The notes below the pieces were generated by a model. It was not told the origin of the DNA, did not search any database, and saw only the letters and a program-made list of their open reading frames with translations. From CAADGV01 sp040290295 (GTDB taxonomy: Bacteria > Bacteroidota > Ignavibacteria > UBA10030 > UBA6906), in the NCBI GenBank assembly GCA_040290295.1, contig PSMW01000002.1, positions 124,001-188,000 on the forward strand: a stretch of 64,000 nt of DNA. Reading direction: 5' to 3'. How positions within the stretch are numbered: position 1 is the stretch's first letter; the number at the start of each line of letters is the position of its first letter. This document shows, in pieces, positions 41,823 through 50,853 of this stretch. The position numbers and the translations under genes are program-made.

Positions 41823-42767
41823 TCAGAAGTTCAACGTCAGTCGCACGCCTTGTCGTTGTATCGACACTTCGGGCGTAAGTGAGAGTGAGGGTGCGTCGGG
41901 AGTATCGGACTTGAATACCTCCAAGCCTTCGGGACGCGCTGCGATCATCCCGAACTGATAGCCGAGGGCTATGCCCAGCGGGTAGTCGCTCCACCAATGG
42001 ATGCCCGTATTGGAAAGTCCGATACCGATACCGGCAATGATGAAGTATGAAAGGGGTCGGAGCCACGGCTTCCACTCAGGATAGTTCTCCATAATAACGA
42101 CGAGGGTTGCGGTTGCCGTGGCAATGTGTCCCGATGGGAACGCGTCGTAGTGCGGCACCTTTTGATGATATACGACTTGATCGGGGAAGAACACCCATCG
42201 TCCGTTCGTGCGCGTCGAGACGAACGGACTTTCTCTCCCGGTGATGTGCTTCATGACCTGGATGACGGTGCCGCATGCAAGGATGGTTTGGACGAGTTGG
42301 CTTGCTGTGCGCAGCGCCCGTTCATCCTCTTTCCAAAATCCATACAGACCGAACGCGGCTGCAAGTCCGAACTGGGGCTTCCCATCTCCCAAATACACAA
42401 AGAAATCGCTGATGTCTTTGACGGTGCGTGAGCTTTTGTACCAACGATCGGAAACTTCCCACACGGGTTGATCGGTGGCGATGGCAGCAGCGGTCAGTGC
42501 CGTCATAGCAACCAAGGCGGGAATGCGCTCTTCGCGAAAGTTGAGGTTGGCAAACCGCACCCAATCGCCCGGGATGCGTTCGAACATCGTGTACCACTGG
42601 AGGGATTGTGAACGCGGCTGTTCGCGCAGCAGGAACTGCAACGAGTCGGTCTCGACGGAAACCGCATTGGAATCCACCGATGCTCGCGCTCGTGTCTCAG
42701 GCTCGGATGCTACGCCGAGCGACACACAGGAGAATAGGATAAGAAAGATGACTGCGCTGCGTTTCAT
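41823..42767 (-). CDS. PAP2-family phosphatase, paralog A
   Basis: A 314-residue PAP2/phosphatidic-acid-phosphatase-like protein with signal (VIFLILFSCVSLGVA) and several hydrophobic segments. Motifs are KHITGRESP (canonical KxxxxxxRP, but the Arg before Pro is Ser), YDAFPSGHIATA and GIHWWSDYPLGIALGYQFG. The phosphate-cradling Arg being Ser may lower or change activity. It is a tandem paralog of the next upstream gene and has exactly the same length. It probably acts on undecaprenyl-pyrophosphate or lipid phosphates. ATG 42767 is preferred (GCAGG upstream); ATG 42779 adds four residues. Confidence 0.88.
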   Translation of the reverse strand: MKRSAVIFLILFSCVSLGVASEPETRARASVDSNAVSVETDSLQFLLREQPRSQSLQWYTMFERIPGDWVRFANLNFREERIPALVAMTALTAAAIATDQPVWEVSDRWYKSSRTVKDISDFFVYLGDGKPQFGLAAAFGLYGFWKEDERALRTASQLVQTILACGTVIQVMKHITGRESPFVSTRTNGRWVFFPDQVVYHQKVPHYDAFPSGHIATATATLVVIMENYPEWKPWLRPLSYFIIAGIGIGLSNTGIHWWSDYPLGIALGYQFGMIAARPEGLEVFKSDTPDAPSLSLTPEVSIQRQGVRLTLNF

Positions 42768-42789
42768 ACACCTGCTCATCTCGAATGCG

Positions 42790-43734
42790 TTAGAATGTAA
42801 ATGAAACCATCATGCCTGCACCTGTTGCTCCAATCAAGGGTGAGAAAGAAAGCGTTGGGACGGGCCGAAGGGTATGCTGTTGGGTCTCCTCTCGGTTGTC
42901 GGGCTGAGCGGCGATGCGCCCAAACTGATAGCCCAGAACAAGCGCGAGTGGAAAATCGCTGTACCAATGCCAGCCTCGGCTGACTAAGGAGACCATCACC
43001 AATCCGACGGCACCATATCCCACTGGTCTGAGCCACTTCAATTCCGGATAGTTCTCGATGAGCACGGTTACTAGCCCCATCGCTCCGGTCGTGTGACCGG
43101 ACGGGAAGGCATCGAACTTTGGAATCGAGCGGTGATATTCTGCTTGATTGGGAAAGAATCGCCATTTCCCGCGCGGTACGGACTGCCGTTCTGGTCGCTC
43201 GCGGCCCGTGAGGTGCTTGAGAAGCTGAACCGCGATGCCGCACGCAAGGTAACACTCGACAATCTGGCTTGCGGTCCGAAGCGCGCGAGCATCGTCTGCC
43301 ACCCAGCCTCCAAGAGCGAATGCACCGGCAAATGCGAGCACCGTTCGCCCGTTTCCGAATTCGGCGAACGAATTCATGATCTCGCGCGAACTTCGGGTGC
43401 GATTCGACCAACGTTCGGTCGAATGCCACGAATCATGATCAGTTGCAATGAGCGCCCCAGTCAAAGCCGCAAGTCCCATGATTGCAGGAATGCGTGTAGC
43501 CTGAAAATTTTCACGCGAGAATCGTCCCCAATCGCCCGGCACACGAGTAAACATATCGTGCCAGCCAGGAAGATACTCCGTCGTGTTCTCTTCGTTTCGC
43601 TCTCGTGAATGCCCAACGTCTGTGCTATCGACAATCGGGGGTTGCATGCTATCGGCAGGTTCTCCATGATCCTGCGCGTGGAGCGCCCTATGGCTCAAGA
43701 CGACAACAATACCAAAAAACAACGCTCTCAACAT
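42790..43734 (-). CDS. PAP2-family phosphatase, paralog B
   Basis: A 314-residue paralog of the gene below it. It has a signal peptide (LRALFFGIVVVLSHRALHAQ) and the same blocks: LPGWHDMFTRVPGDWGRFSRENF, KHLTGRERP (intact KX6RP), FDAFPSGHTTGAM and SRGWHWYSDFPLALVLGYQFGRIAAQP. As the copy with the intact motif, it is the better candidate for an active lipid phosphatase. ATG 43734 is chosen for the signal peptide; the frame is open to 43851. Tandem duplication is evident, with 22 bases between the genes. Confidence 0.9.
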   Translation of the reverse strand: MLRALFFGIVVVLSHRALHAQDHGEPADSMQPPIVDSTDVGHSRERNEENTTEYLPGWHDMFTRVPGDWGRFSRENFQATRIPAIMGLAALTGALIATDHDSWHSTERWSNRTRSSREIMNSFAEFGNGRTVLAFAGAFALGGWVADDARALRTASQIVECYLACGIAVQLLKHLTGRERPERQSVPRGKWRFFPNQAEYHRSIPKFDAFPSGHTTGAMGLVTVLIENYPELKWLRPVGYGAVGLVMVSLVSRGWHWYSDFPLALVLGYQFGRIAAQPDNREETQQHTLRPVPTLSFSPLIGATGAGMMVSFTF

Positions 43735-44039
43735 TATCAGCCAATATGAATTCAGAATATCCCCAGAATGTGGTACAGCATCGAGGGGTGATCGACTGCG
43801 GCGGTTCCAACGAACGTGGCACAAGGTAACACTCTTGGAACGGAAAATCAACGAAAAGGGAGAGCGGGACGTTTCGACGCCCTTTCGCTGCGTTCAGGGT
43901 GGCAAACGCCGGAAGCACGCATCATGGTGATCGCAGTGGAGCGAAGCGGATCGGAGCCGAAGCCTATCACGGCACTATGATGACTCCATCAGGCGCGACG
44001 GCCCAGCATGTAGGTTAGCGTTGGCAATCCAAATCTGCG

Positions 44040-44173
44040 CGTTGCGAAATCGTCGGCTGCGTGCGGAGAGAAGCATCACGCGAAGGGTTTATATTTCGGA
44101 CTCTACGCATTGCCTGCCAACGGAACATTGCGGTACGTTTCGGCACCCGGGTGAGCGTGATGATTTCGCAACG
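44040..44173. repeat. Inverted repeat enclosing a possible structured RNA
   Basis: CGTTGCGAAATCGTC (44040-44054) pairs with GATGATTTCGCAACG (44159-44173): 14 Watson-Crick pairs and one G-U, with further G-U pairs possible at both ends. The 104 bases between include GCGTG/CACGC around 44059-44082. This could be an unknown small RNA with a multibranch fold, or the remains of a small mobile element. Confidence 0.45.
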
Positions 44174-44254
44174 TTCTCTGCCGCTACCATTCATTCCTCT
44201 GACCGAACGGCATCCGAGATGATGCAATGGTTGGGGCTGATAGAACACCGTAAC

Positions 44255-44279
44255 GGCGGGCTGATGTGATCTGCCCGCC
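44255..44279 (-). terminator. Hairpin downstream of the COX24-like gene
   Basis: GGCGGGC (44255-44261) and GCCCGCC (44273-44279) form a perfect 7-base-pair GC stem with an 11-base loop, starting 7 bases after the stop of the small basic protein gene. No long T-run follows. Confidence 0.6.
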
Positions 44280-44286
44280 TTGGTGG

Positions 44287-44382
44287 TTATCGGTTCTTCT
44301 TCTTGTGGCGCATCTTGCGCAAGCGTTTCTTGCGCTTGTGTGTCGCCATTTTATGGCGCTTGCGCTTTTTGCCGCTGGGCAT
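44287..44382 (-). CDS. 31-residue AURKAIP1/COX24-domain basic protein (ribosome-associated)
   Basis: A very small gene: MPSGKKRKRHKMATHKRK at the start, then KRLRKMRHKKKNR to the end, with 20 Lys or Arg of 31 residues. This matches the AURKAIP1/COX24 family of FCB bacteria, related to mitochondrial mS38 and actinobacterial bS22, which sit on the small ribosomal subunit. The ATG has a perfect AGGAGGT four bases upstream, supporting translation. A hairpin terminator follows. It is the last gene of the sppA-HU-zinc-ribbon run. It falls below usual gene-finder length limits. Confidence 0.9.
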   Translation of the reverse strand: MPSGKKRKRHKMATHKRKKRLRKMRHKKKNR

Positions 44383-44420
44383 GCTACCTCCTTTCCTTCA
44401 GGTTGGGTGGTTGAATGTGG

Positions 44421-45320
44421 TCAGAGACCTGCTTGTGCATGTTGCTCGAGTATTGCTTTTGCGCGTTTGCCAAGATCGGATTCGGCGTTCAACTCGATGG
44501 CTTTCTTGAACCACGTGCTGGATTGTTTGATGTCGCCTGCATACAGATAGACGATGCCTAAGTTGAATGCCCCTGCTTGGTGTGTGGGATGGGATCGCAT
44601 GACGCCTTCCATTTCGTCGATGGCTTGTCGGAAGAGTGCGGCAGTGCGCGTGGTGTCGAGCTTGCCAAGTTCGAAGTAGCAGATGCCGAGATCGACGCGA
44701 GCGTTGGGATCGTTCGGAACTGCGACGAGATAATGTTGGTACGCTGCGATGGCACGAGGAAACAGGTTCGGATCGTTCATAGCACCATCGTGCAGGGCAT
44801 TGGCGAGAAGGAGCTTTGCGCCGTTGTCGTTCGGATTGTCGCTGACGGTTTTTTCCAATCGCCGGATGGCGTCGAGGACCTGCTGGGGAGGTGCTGCTTG
44901 TGTTGATGGTATTGATGGCGGAGCTTCGTGCGTGTGCAAGGGCGTGTTTCGTTGCAGTTCGAGATACACGAACACACCGAGCAGTATCACAAGGACCACA
45001 CCCGTAACGTAGTGCCACGGCTGTAGTGTGGCGAACGATTGCCGCGCAGGCGACGAAGTTTTTCGCGAGCGTGGTTTTCGTTGCTCGTGTGACGAGGGTG
45101 CCTCGGTGAACGATCGGCCCGGGAGTTTCGCTCCGCACGCTTCACAATACGCGCCTCGATGGGTGTTGCGATGGCCGCAGATGTCGCAAACGGTTGTCGC
45201 GCTTGGCGCCTCGGGCGTGGAATGTGCTGCTTCGACGGGTGCACCGCACGTCGGGCAAAACCGCACGCCGGGGATCAATTCATTGCCGCATGCGCCGCAC
45301 ACCAGCTTGGCTCTCGCCAT
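44421..45320 (-). CDS. Zinc-ribbon and TPR membrane protein
   Basis: A 299-residue protein: two zinc ribbons at the N-terminus (CGACGNELIPGVRFCPTCG and CDICGHRNTHRGAYCEACG), a low-complexity basic linker, one membrane helix (YVTGVVLVILLGVFVYLEL) and a C-terminal part with TPR-like repeats (PNDNGAKLLLANALHD; YLVAVPNDPNARVDLGICYFELG; HQAGAFNLGIVYLYAGDIKQSSTWFKKAIELN). The N-terminus should be cytoplasmic and the TPRs periplasmic. The ATG is at 45320. It lies 16 bases downstream of HU; function unknown. Confidence 0.82.
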   Translation of the reverse strand: MARAKLVCGACGNELIPGVRFCPTCGAPVEAAHSTPEAPSATTVCDICGHRNTHRGAYCEACGAKLPGRSFTEAPSSHEQRKPRSRKTSSPARQSFATLQPWHYVTGVVLVILLGVFVYLELQRNTPLHTHEAPPSIPSTQAAPPQQVLDAIRRLEKTVSDNPNDNGAKLLLANALHDGAMNDPNLFPRAIAAYQHYLVAVPNDPNARVDLGICYFELGKLDTTRTAALFRQAIDEMEGVMRSHPTHQAGAFNLGIVYLYAGDIKQSSTWFKKAIELNAESDLGKRAKAILEQHAQAGL

Positions 45321-45336
45321 CACTCCCTTACTCCTC

Positions 45337-45651
45337 TCACGGTTGTTGTGTTTGCTGCTGGGCGAGCTTCTGCAGGTTTTCGTTGACTGCCTGCTTCACT
45401 TCTTTCGATACTTTGAAGATAGGGACCCAGTGTTCTTCCACGCGCACTTGTTCGCCTGTGCGTGGATTGCGTGCAATGCGACCCTTGCGTTTCTTCACCT
45501 TAAAGCTGCCGAAGCCGCGTATCTCGATGTTCTTTCCTTCCTTCATCGCGTCGATGACGGTAAGGATGAAGCCATCCACAACGGCTTCCGTATCCACTTT
45601 CGTCAGACCCGTTCCGGTGGCAATGCGATCAACAATGTCTGCTTTGGTCAA
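45337..45651 (-). CDS. HU/IHF-family DNA-binding protein
   Basis: A 104-residue HU-type histone-like protein: MTKADIVDRIATGTGLTK at the start, GFGSFKVKKRKGRIARNPRTGE with the DNA-intercalating proline in RNPRTG, and a 12-residue C-terminal extension rich in Gln (LAQQQTQQP). The start codon is TTG (45651), decided by AGGAGG eight bases upstream and by the family start. No ATG exists in frame nearby. It is between sppA and the zinc-ribbon/TPR gene in one run. Confidence 0.95.
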   Translation of the reverse strand: MTKADIVDRIATGTGLTKVDTEAVVDGFILTVIDAMKEGKNIEIRGFGSFKVKKRKGRIARNPRTGEQVRVEEHWVPIFKVSKEVKQAVNENLQKLAQQQTQQP

Positions 45652-45701
45652 CGCTAAGCCTCCTGTAATGTTGGGTGAATGGGCGTACTCCTTCCCGATG
45701 G

Positions 45702-46610
45702 TTACGGATCGGTGAAGCGGTACGACAAAACGGGCTTGTCCAGAATGGTTTCTTTCAGTGCACGGATGCTCGACTCCGCCTCGCCGAAGAGGCGATCGAT
45801 CAACCGTTTGCGTTCTCGTTCACGCACCAGCGATGGTTCGCCTTCGATGCCTGCGAGCGACGCGGCGATGCGCACGGCGTCTTCGAATGTTCCGAGCGTG
45901 TCCACTAAGCCGAGCCTGACGGCTTGTTCACCGGTGAAGACGCGCCCATCGGCAAGCTCGACGACTTTGTCGTGCGCGAGCTTCCGTTCACGTTCCACCA
46001 CGCCGATGAATTGGCGATGCACCTCATCCATCAAAGATTGAAAGTACTGTTCGGCGTCCTTGGTCATCGGTTGGGTGAGGGAGCCGGCATCTTTCAATTT
46101 TCCGCTCTTGATGGTTTTCACCTCGATGCCGAGTTTGTTGAGCGCGTCGCGAACCTTCACAAACTCGCCGATCACGCCGATGCTACCGGTAAGTGTACCG
46201 TGGTTTGCAACGAGTTTCGATGCACCGCAGGCAACATAATAGCCACCGCTGGCGGCAAGAGCGCCCATGGAGACAACAACGGGCTTGCCTGCTTCACGCG
46301 TCTTCTTCACTTCTTCGTACATCTCCTGACTTGCCACCACGCCGCCTCCGGGCGAATCGATGCGCAGGAGGATCCCCTTAATGGAGGTGTCGTCGCGATA
46401 TTTCTTGAGTTGCCGTACGACGTCCTCCGAGGAGGAGATCGCGCCCTTCAGTTCAACGACGGCAAGTTTGTCGCCACGCCCGCTGACGATCGTCTCGCGT
46501 GGTTCAAGATCGAGCGACTTGATCGCCGAGTAGAAGAGGAAGAGAAATCCTGCCGCCACCAGCAATACGACGGACAGGATAATGAGAAACCATTTTGTGG
46601 ATTTCGACAT
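45702..46610 (-). CDS. sppA: Signal peptide peptidase SppA, short form
   Basis: A 302-residue S49 peptidase with one N-terminal membrane anchor (FLIILSVVLLVAAGFLFLFY). Core motifs are KGILLRIDSPGGGVVASQEMYEEV, VSMGALAASGGYYVACGASKLVAN and the nucleophile Ser in TLTGSIGVIGEFV; the general-base Lys lies in the following DALNKLGIEVKTIKSGKLKD. It degrades cleaved signal peptides in the inner membrane. The length is that of the single-domain (36K) type. It is the first gene of the sppA-HU-zinc-ribbon-COX24 run. Confidence 0.95.
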   Translation of the reverse strand: MSKSTKWFLIILSVVLLVAAGFLFLFYSAIKSLDLEPRETIVSGRGDKLAVVELKGAISSSEDVVRQLKKYRDDTSIKGILLRIDSPGGGVVASQEMYEEVKKTREAGKPVVVSMGALAASGGYYVACGASKLVANHGTLTGSIGVIGEFVKVRDALNKLGIEVKTIKSGKLKDAGSLTQPMTKDAEQYFQSLMDEVHRQFIGVVERERKLAHDKVVELADGRVFTGEQAVRLGLVDTLGTFEDAVRIAASLAGIEGEPSLVRERERKRLIDRLFGEAESSIRALKETILDKPVLSYRFTDP

Positions 46611-46702
46611 CTGAGTGAGGAGGTGTCAGTCCTGTAAGTGATGAAATGACAATCAATTCTACTAAACTTGGAGGAGAAAGGCAACCTTGATGGAACACCG
46701 CC

Positions 46703-48310
46703 TTAGAGCGCGAGAGCGGATTGCTTCGCAGGCAACGCATGCAGAGCGACGCCGTCGTTTTTGTCCATGAAGTAATTCAATGCCCACTCACCGGGGAACA
46801 CAACGGCAACTTGTCCGTGCTCATCTTCAACGAGTGCGGAGCCGCTAGGGATGATGAGCGCCTTGAGTTGCCCGTCAGATGTTTCGGCGGGAAGCCATCG
46901 AAGGAATTTCCACTCGGTGGGTTCGAGCCTCGAGGGGGCACCGTACTCGGCTTCTAAGCGGTACTGTACAACGTCGAATTGGAGGGGCCCAACCGCAGCG
47001 AGGATGGGCACGCGTGTGCCGGTACCGACCCGATACAACACTTGCACAACACCTTCCTGTGCGAGTTGGTCGAGACCGTCGCGGAATTTCTTGTAGTTCG
47101 ACGGGCTCGGATTGTGCAAGAAGACGAAATGTTCGGAAGGAAAGCGCGGAATCTCGTCGTACGCGATCGATGGATCCTCTGTGAGCGTATCGCCAATGCG
47201 GAAATCCGACTGCCCGATGAACCCGACAATGTCGCCGGCGCATGCCTCGTCGATTGTTTCGCGCGATTGCCCCAGCGTCTTTTGTGAGTTGGCGAGACGA
47301 ACCCGTTTACCGGTTCGTGCATGGATGGCAGACATATCCCGTGTAAACTTTCCCGAGCAGATACGGAGAAAGGCGATGCGGTCGCGATGCCGCGGATCCA
47401 TGTTTGCCTGAATCTTGAAAATGAATCCCGAAAATACTTCCTCATCCGGCATGACGAACCGTTCGCCCGAGACGCGCGGCAGAGGTGGCGCGGCGTAGGC
47501 AAGATAATTGTCCAAGAGCAACTGCACCCCGAAATTATTCTTTGCGCTTCCGAAGTATATGGGGGTCATCCTCCCGTTCAGGACTTCGTCGGGATTGTAC
47601 GAGGCGCCCGCCACGTCGAGCATGGCGATCTCTTCCACCAATCGGGCATGTGTTGCAGGACTGAGCAAGCGGGCGATCTCCTCGTCGTGGAGCGAGGTAA
47701 TGGTGAGAGGTGCGCGATAGGCTCCCCCGGCGGTTCGCTCGTAGAAGTGAGCGAGTTGTGTTTGGCGTTCATACACGCCGCGAAATTCTTCGCCTGTTCC
47801 GAGCGGCCAGTTCATTGCCACGGCACTGATGCCCAAGACTTCTTCTACTTCGTCGATCAGAGCAAGCGGGTCGAGCGTCGGGCGATCGCACTTGTTCAGG
47901 AAGGTAAAGATGGGGATGTGCCGGCGGCGACACACTTCGAAGAGTTTTTTGGTTTGCGCTTCGATGCCTTTGCCCGCATCGATCACCATAATCACCCCGT
48001 CAACGGCGGTCAACACACGGTACGTATCTTCGGAAAAGTCTTGGTGCCCCGGCGTGTCGAGCAGATTGATGCGGTAGCCGTTGTAGTCGAACTGCAACAC
48101 CGTGGAGGAAATGGAGATGCCGCGCTTGCGTTCCAACTCCATCCAGTCGCTGGTGGTCTGTCGTTGGTTCTTGCGCGCGGTGACCGAGCCGGCAAGTTGA
48201 ACGGCTCCTCCATAGAGGAGGAACTTCTCGGTTAGTGTTGTCTTGCCCGCATCGGGGTGCGAAATGATCGCGAAGGTGCGGCGCTTCTGTATGTCTTCTT
48301 TCCATCCCAT
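46703..48310 (-). CDS. prfC: Peptide chain release factor 3
   Basis: A 535-residue translational GTPase that recycles RF1/RF2 from terminated ribosomes. It has the G1 motif SHPDAGKTTLTEK, the RF3-type ARKNQRQTTSDWMELERKRGISISSTVLQF switch region, G3 DTPGHQDFSEDTYRVL, G4 NKCD and the C-terminal RF3 domain (VGPLQFDVVQYRLEAEYG). ATG 48310 (MGWKEDIQKRRTF) is chosen by family start; the frame is open to 48478 without homology. It is divergent from tex with 210 bases between. Confidence 0.96.
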   Translation of the reverse strand: MGWKEDIQKRRTFAIISHPDAGKTTLTEKFLLYGGAVQLAGSVTARKNQRQTTSDWMELERKRGISISSTVLQFDYNGYRINLLDTPGHQDFSEDTYRVLTAVDGVIMVIDAGKGIEAQTKKLFEVCRRRHIPIFTFLNKCDRPTLDPLALIDEVEEVLGISAVAMNWPLGTGEEFRGVYERQTQLAHFYERTAGGAYRAPLTITSLHDEEIARLLSPATHARLVEEIAMLDVAGASYNPDEVLNGRMTPIYFGSAKNNFGVQLLLDNYLAYAAPPLPRVSGERFVMPDEEVFSGFIFKIQANMDPRHRDRIAFLRICSGKFTRDMSAIHARTGKRVRLANSQKTLGQSRETIDEACAGDIVGFIGQSDFRIGDTLTEDPSIAYDEIPRFPSEHFVFLHNPSPSNYKKFRDGLDQLAQEGVVQVLYRVGTGTRVPILAAVGPLQFDVVQYRLEAEYGAPSRLEPTEWKFLRWLPAETSDGQLKALIIPSGSALVEDEHGQVAVVFPGEWALNYFMDKNDGVALHALPAKQSALAL

Positions 48311-48520
48311 ACGCTTGAGAGGTTGGCTCCAAACAAATGAGCCACCGAACGACGAAGGCTGCGCGGCAGATACAACTCTGCATCGCTGCCGAGTCCCCGT
48401 TGCTCCGTGGCACATCAAGATATGCAAAAGCGGGAAACAGAACAACCAGTTGTATTGAACGGAGAAAAATATGTACATTGTTTCCGCTCCGATTACGTAC
48501 CACCGAGATTGTTGAGTGAC

Positions 48521-50842
48521 ATGCTAACGATCCCCGAACGCCTCGCCCGCGAGCTTCCCCTCAAACTCCAATACGTTCAGAATGCACTCGCGCTTCGCGC
48601 CGAAGGAGCAACCGTTCCGTTCATTGCACGCTACAGGAAGGAACGGATCGGCTCGATGGACGAGGCGAAACTCCGCAAGCTGTTCGATCGCTACACTGCG
48701 CTCACAGAGCTTGAACAGCGCAAAGCTGCAATTCTCAAAACCATTGAAGCGCAGGGGAAGTTGACCGAGGCGTTGCGCGCAACGATCGAAGCAACACACG
48801 ACAAGCGCGCGCTCGAAGACCTCTTCCTTCCTTTCAAACCGAAGAAGCAGACCCAGGCAACCGCTGCTCGCGAACGAGGACTCGAACCGCTTGCGGAGTT
48901 CATCAAAGCCCTCAACGTCGAAGCATCTCCCGAGGCGTCTTTGGAGGAGGAGGCTGCGAAGTACGTCTCGCCGGAAAAGGGCATAGCCACCACGGCAGAC
49001 GCGTTGGCAGGTGCCGCCGAGATTCTTGCCGAAGAGATTGCCGAAAAGGCTTCCCTACGAGGGTTCTTGCGCAACTATTTGCTGCACGAGGGGTTCTTTG
49101 TTTCGAAAATCAAAGGCGACTTGCCGCCCGGCTCAACGAAGTTCGAAATGTACCGCGATTATAAGGTGAAGGTGAAGGATGTTCAGGCGCACAACGTGCT
49201 GGCAATGTTGCGCGGCGAGCACGAAGGCGTGCTGAGTGTTTCCCTTCAGTTCGATGAAGGGAAAGTGCAGCAATACTTGGCACAGCAAGAAATACGCACG
49301 AAGCACCCGCCGACGTTCGCGTTCTACCAAGACGTTCTTTCCAAAGCGTTCGAGCAGCTCATGCGCCCGTCGTTGGAACACGACGTACGGGAAGAAAAGA
49401 AAGAGTTTGCCGACCGCGAGTCCATCAAGACGTTCGAAGCGAATTTGCGCGAACTCCTCCTCTCGAGTCCCGCAGGCATGAAGCCAACCCTCGGCATCGA
49501 TCCCGGCTTCCGCTCAGGCTGCAAGGTAGCTGTGGTGAACGAGAAAGGAAAATTTCTGCATCACGCCACTCTTCATCCTTTTCAATCCGACGCGCAACGC
49601 CTCCACGCAGGTCAGCTCTTGCTCACGCTCATCAAGGAATACAACATTGAACTCATCGCTATCGGCAACGGCAACCTCGGACGCGAAACGGATCAATTCG
49701 TCGGTGAGGTGATCAAGGACTTGGAAAAACCGCCCGTTAAGGTGTTGGTGAACGAGGCAGGCGCTTCGGTCTATGCGGCAAGCCGAACGGCGATCGAAGA
49801 GTTTCCCAAGTTGGACATTGCGGTGCGCGGAGCCATCAGCATTGCGCGGCGATTGCAAGATCCCCTTGCCGAGTTGGTGAAGATCGATCCGAAATCCATC
49901 GGTGTAGGGCAGTATCAACACGATGTGGATCAGAAGCTGCTCAAGCGCAAATTGGACGAGACGGTCGAGAGTTGCGTGAACGCCGTGGGCGTGGATCTCA
50001 ATCTCGCCTCCGTCGACTTGCTGAAGTACGTTTCGGGATTGGACAAGGCGACGGCGCACAACATCGTCACGTATCGCGATGAGCATGGACTGTTTCGCAA
50101 TCGACAAGAGTTGATGAACGTTCCGCAGTTCCGCCCGAAAACGTTCGAACAGGCGGCAGGCTTCCTTCGCATCCGCGACGGCGAGAATCCGTTGGACAAT
50201 ACCGCCGTGCATCCCGAAAGCTATCCCATCGCCGAGCGGATTCTCCACGACCTCGGCGTCACCATCGACAAACTGCCCGAAGTGGCGGACAAGCTCAACG
50301 CTCTCGATATCAAACAATACGTCACGGCAACGGCCGGCGAGCCGACCATTCGCGACATCATCACCGAACTCCTGCATCCGGGACATGACCCGCGTGGTGC
50401 CTTCGTGTTGCCGAAGTTCAACGAAGGCATCAAGGACATAAGCGACCTGCAGCCGGGCATGGAACTCGAAGGCATCGTCACGAACGTAGCCAACTTCGGA
50501 GCGTTCGTGGATATCGGTATCCATCAGGACGGACTCGTGCACGTCTCGCAACTTGCCGACAAGTTCGTTGCCGACCCCAAGAAGGTCGTGAAAGTCGGAC
50601 AGATCGTGAAGGTGCGCGTGCTGGAAGTAAACCCGGCATTGAAGCGCATCAGCCTCACAATGAAATCGCCGAATGCACCACCGCCTCGACTGAAGCAGAA
50701 GCCGCCCCAACGCAAGCCTGTCCCGAAGAACGTCGAGAAGAAAAAGACCGAACAACCGAAACAGGCGCCAGCGCCGCAACGCGAAGAGAGCGAACGGCAT
50801 TTCACCCTGGAGGATCTCAAAGCAAAGTTCAATGCACGATAG
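48521..50842 (+). CDS. tex: Tex-family RNA-binding transcription accessory protein
   Basis: A 773-residue Tex protein: N-terminal helical domain (ALALRAEGATVPFIARYRKER), a YqgF/RuvC-like domain (LGIDPGFRSGCKVAVVN), a HhH region (DLNLASVDLLKYVSGLDKATAHNIVTYRDEHG, RNRQELMNVPQFRPKTFEQAAGFLRI) and a C-terminal S1 domain (GMELEGIVTNVANFGAFVDIGIHQDGLVHVSQLAD). About 40 basic, proline-rich residues follow before a short end block. It is thought to act in transcription/RNA quality. ATG 48521 is the family start; upstream in-frame codons to 48407 are not homologous. A small frameshifted lipoprotein gene starts 11 bases later. Confidence 0.96.
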   Translation: MLTIPERLARELPLKLQYVQNALALRAEGATVPFIARYRKERIGSMDEAKLRKLFDRYTALTELEQRKAAILKTIEAQGKLTEALRATIEATHDKRALEDLFLPFKPKKQTQATAARERGLEPLAEFIKALNVEASPEASLEEEAAKYVSPEKGIATTADALAGAAEILAEEIAEKASLRGFLRNYLLHEGFFVSKIKGDLPPGSTKFEMYRDYKVKVKDVQAHNVLAMLRGEHEGVLSVSLQFDEGKVQQYLAQQEIRTKHPPTFAFYQDVLSKAFEQLMRPSLEHDVREEKKEFADRESIKTFEANLRELLLSSPAGMKPTLGIDPGFRSGCKVAVVNEKGKFLHHATLHPFQSDAQRLHAGQLLLTLIKEYNIELIAIGNGNLGRETDQFVGEVIKDLEKPPVKVLVNEAGASVYAASRTAIEEFPKLDIAVRGAISIARRLQDPLAELVKIDPKSIGVGQYQHDVDQKLLKRKLDETVESCVNAVGVDLNLASVDLLKYVSGLDKATAHNIVTYRDEHGLFRNRQELMNVPQFRPKTFEQAAGFLRIRDGENPLDNTAVHPESYPIAERILHDLGVTIDKLPEVADKLNALDIKQYVTATAGEPTIRDIITELLHPGHDPRGAFVLPKFNEGIKDISDLQPGMELEGIVTNVANFGAFVDIGIHQDGLVHVSQLADKFVADPKKVVKVGQIVKVRVLEVNPALKRISLTMKSPNAPPPRLKQKPPQRKPVPKNVEKKKTEQPKQAPAPQREESERHFTLEDLKAKFNAR

Positions 50843-50853
50843 GAGGAGTGAAG

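Larger units (their letters stand above)
43735..44286. other. 552-base intergenic region without a recognisable protein gene
   Basis: No frame here shows family similarity or a good ribosome site; an 82-codon frame at 44021-44269 has no supporting feature. The region holds the upstream sequence of PAP2 paralog B, a large inverted repeat (44040-44173) and the terminator of the small COX24-like gene (44255-44279). Confidence 0.6.

Noticed and set aside
44021..44269. An 82-codon plus-strand frame in the 552-base intergenic region
   Set aside because: No ribosome site, no signal or domain, and it runs through both the inverted repeat and a terminator hairpin.
46690..46770. A 26-codon plus-strand frame with a good GGAGGAGAAAGG upstream
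   Set aside because: It is antisense to the 3' end of prfC, and the translation is Arg-rich shadow sequence; I cannot support a real small protein.
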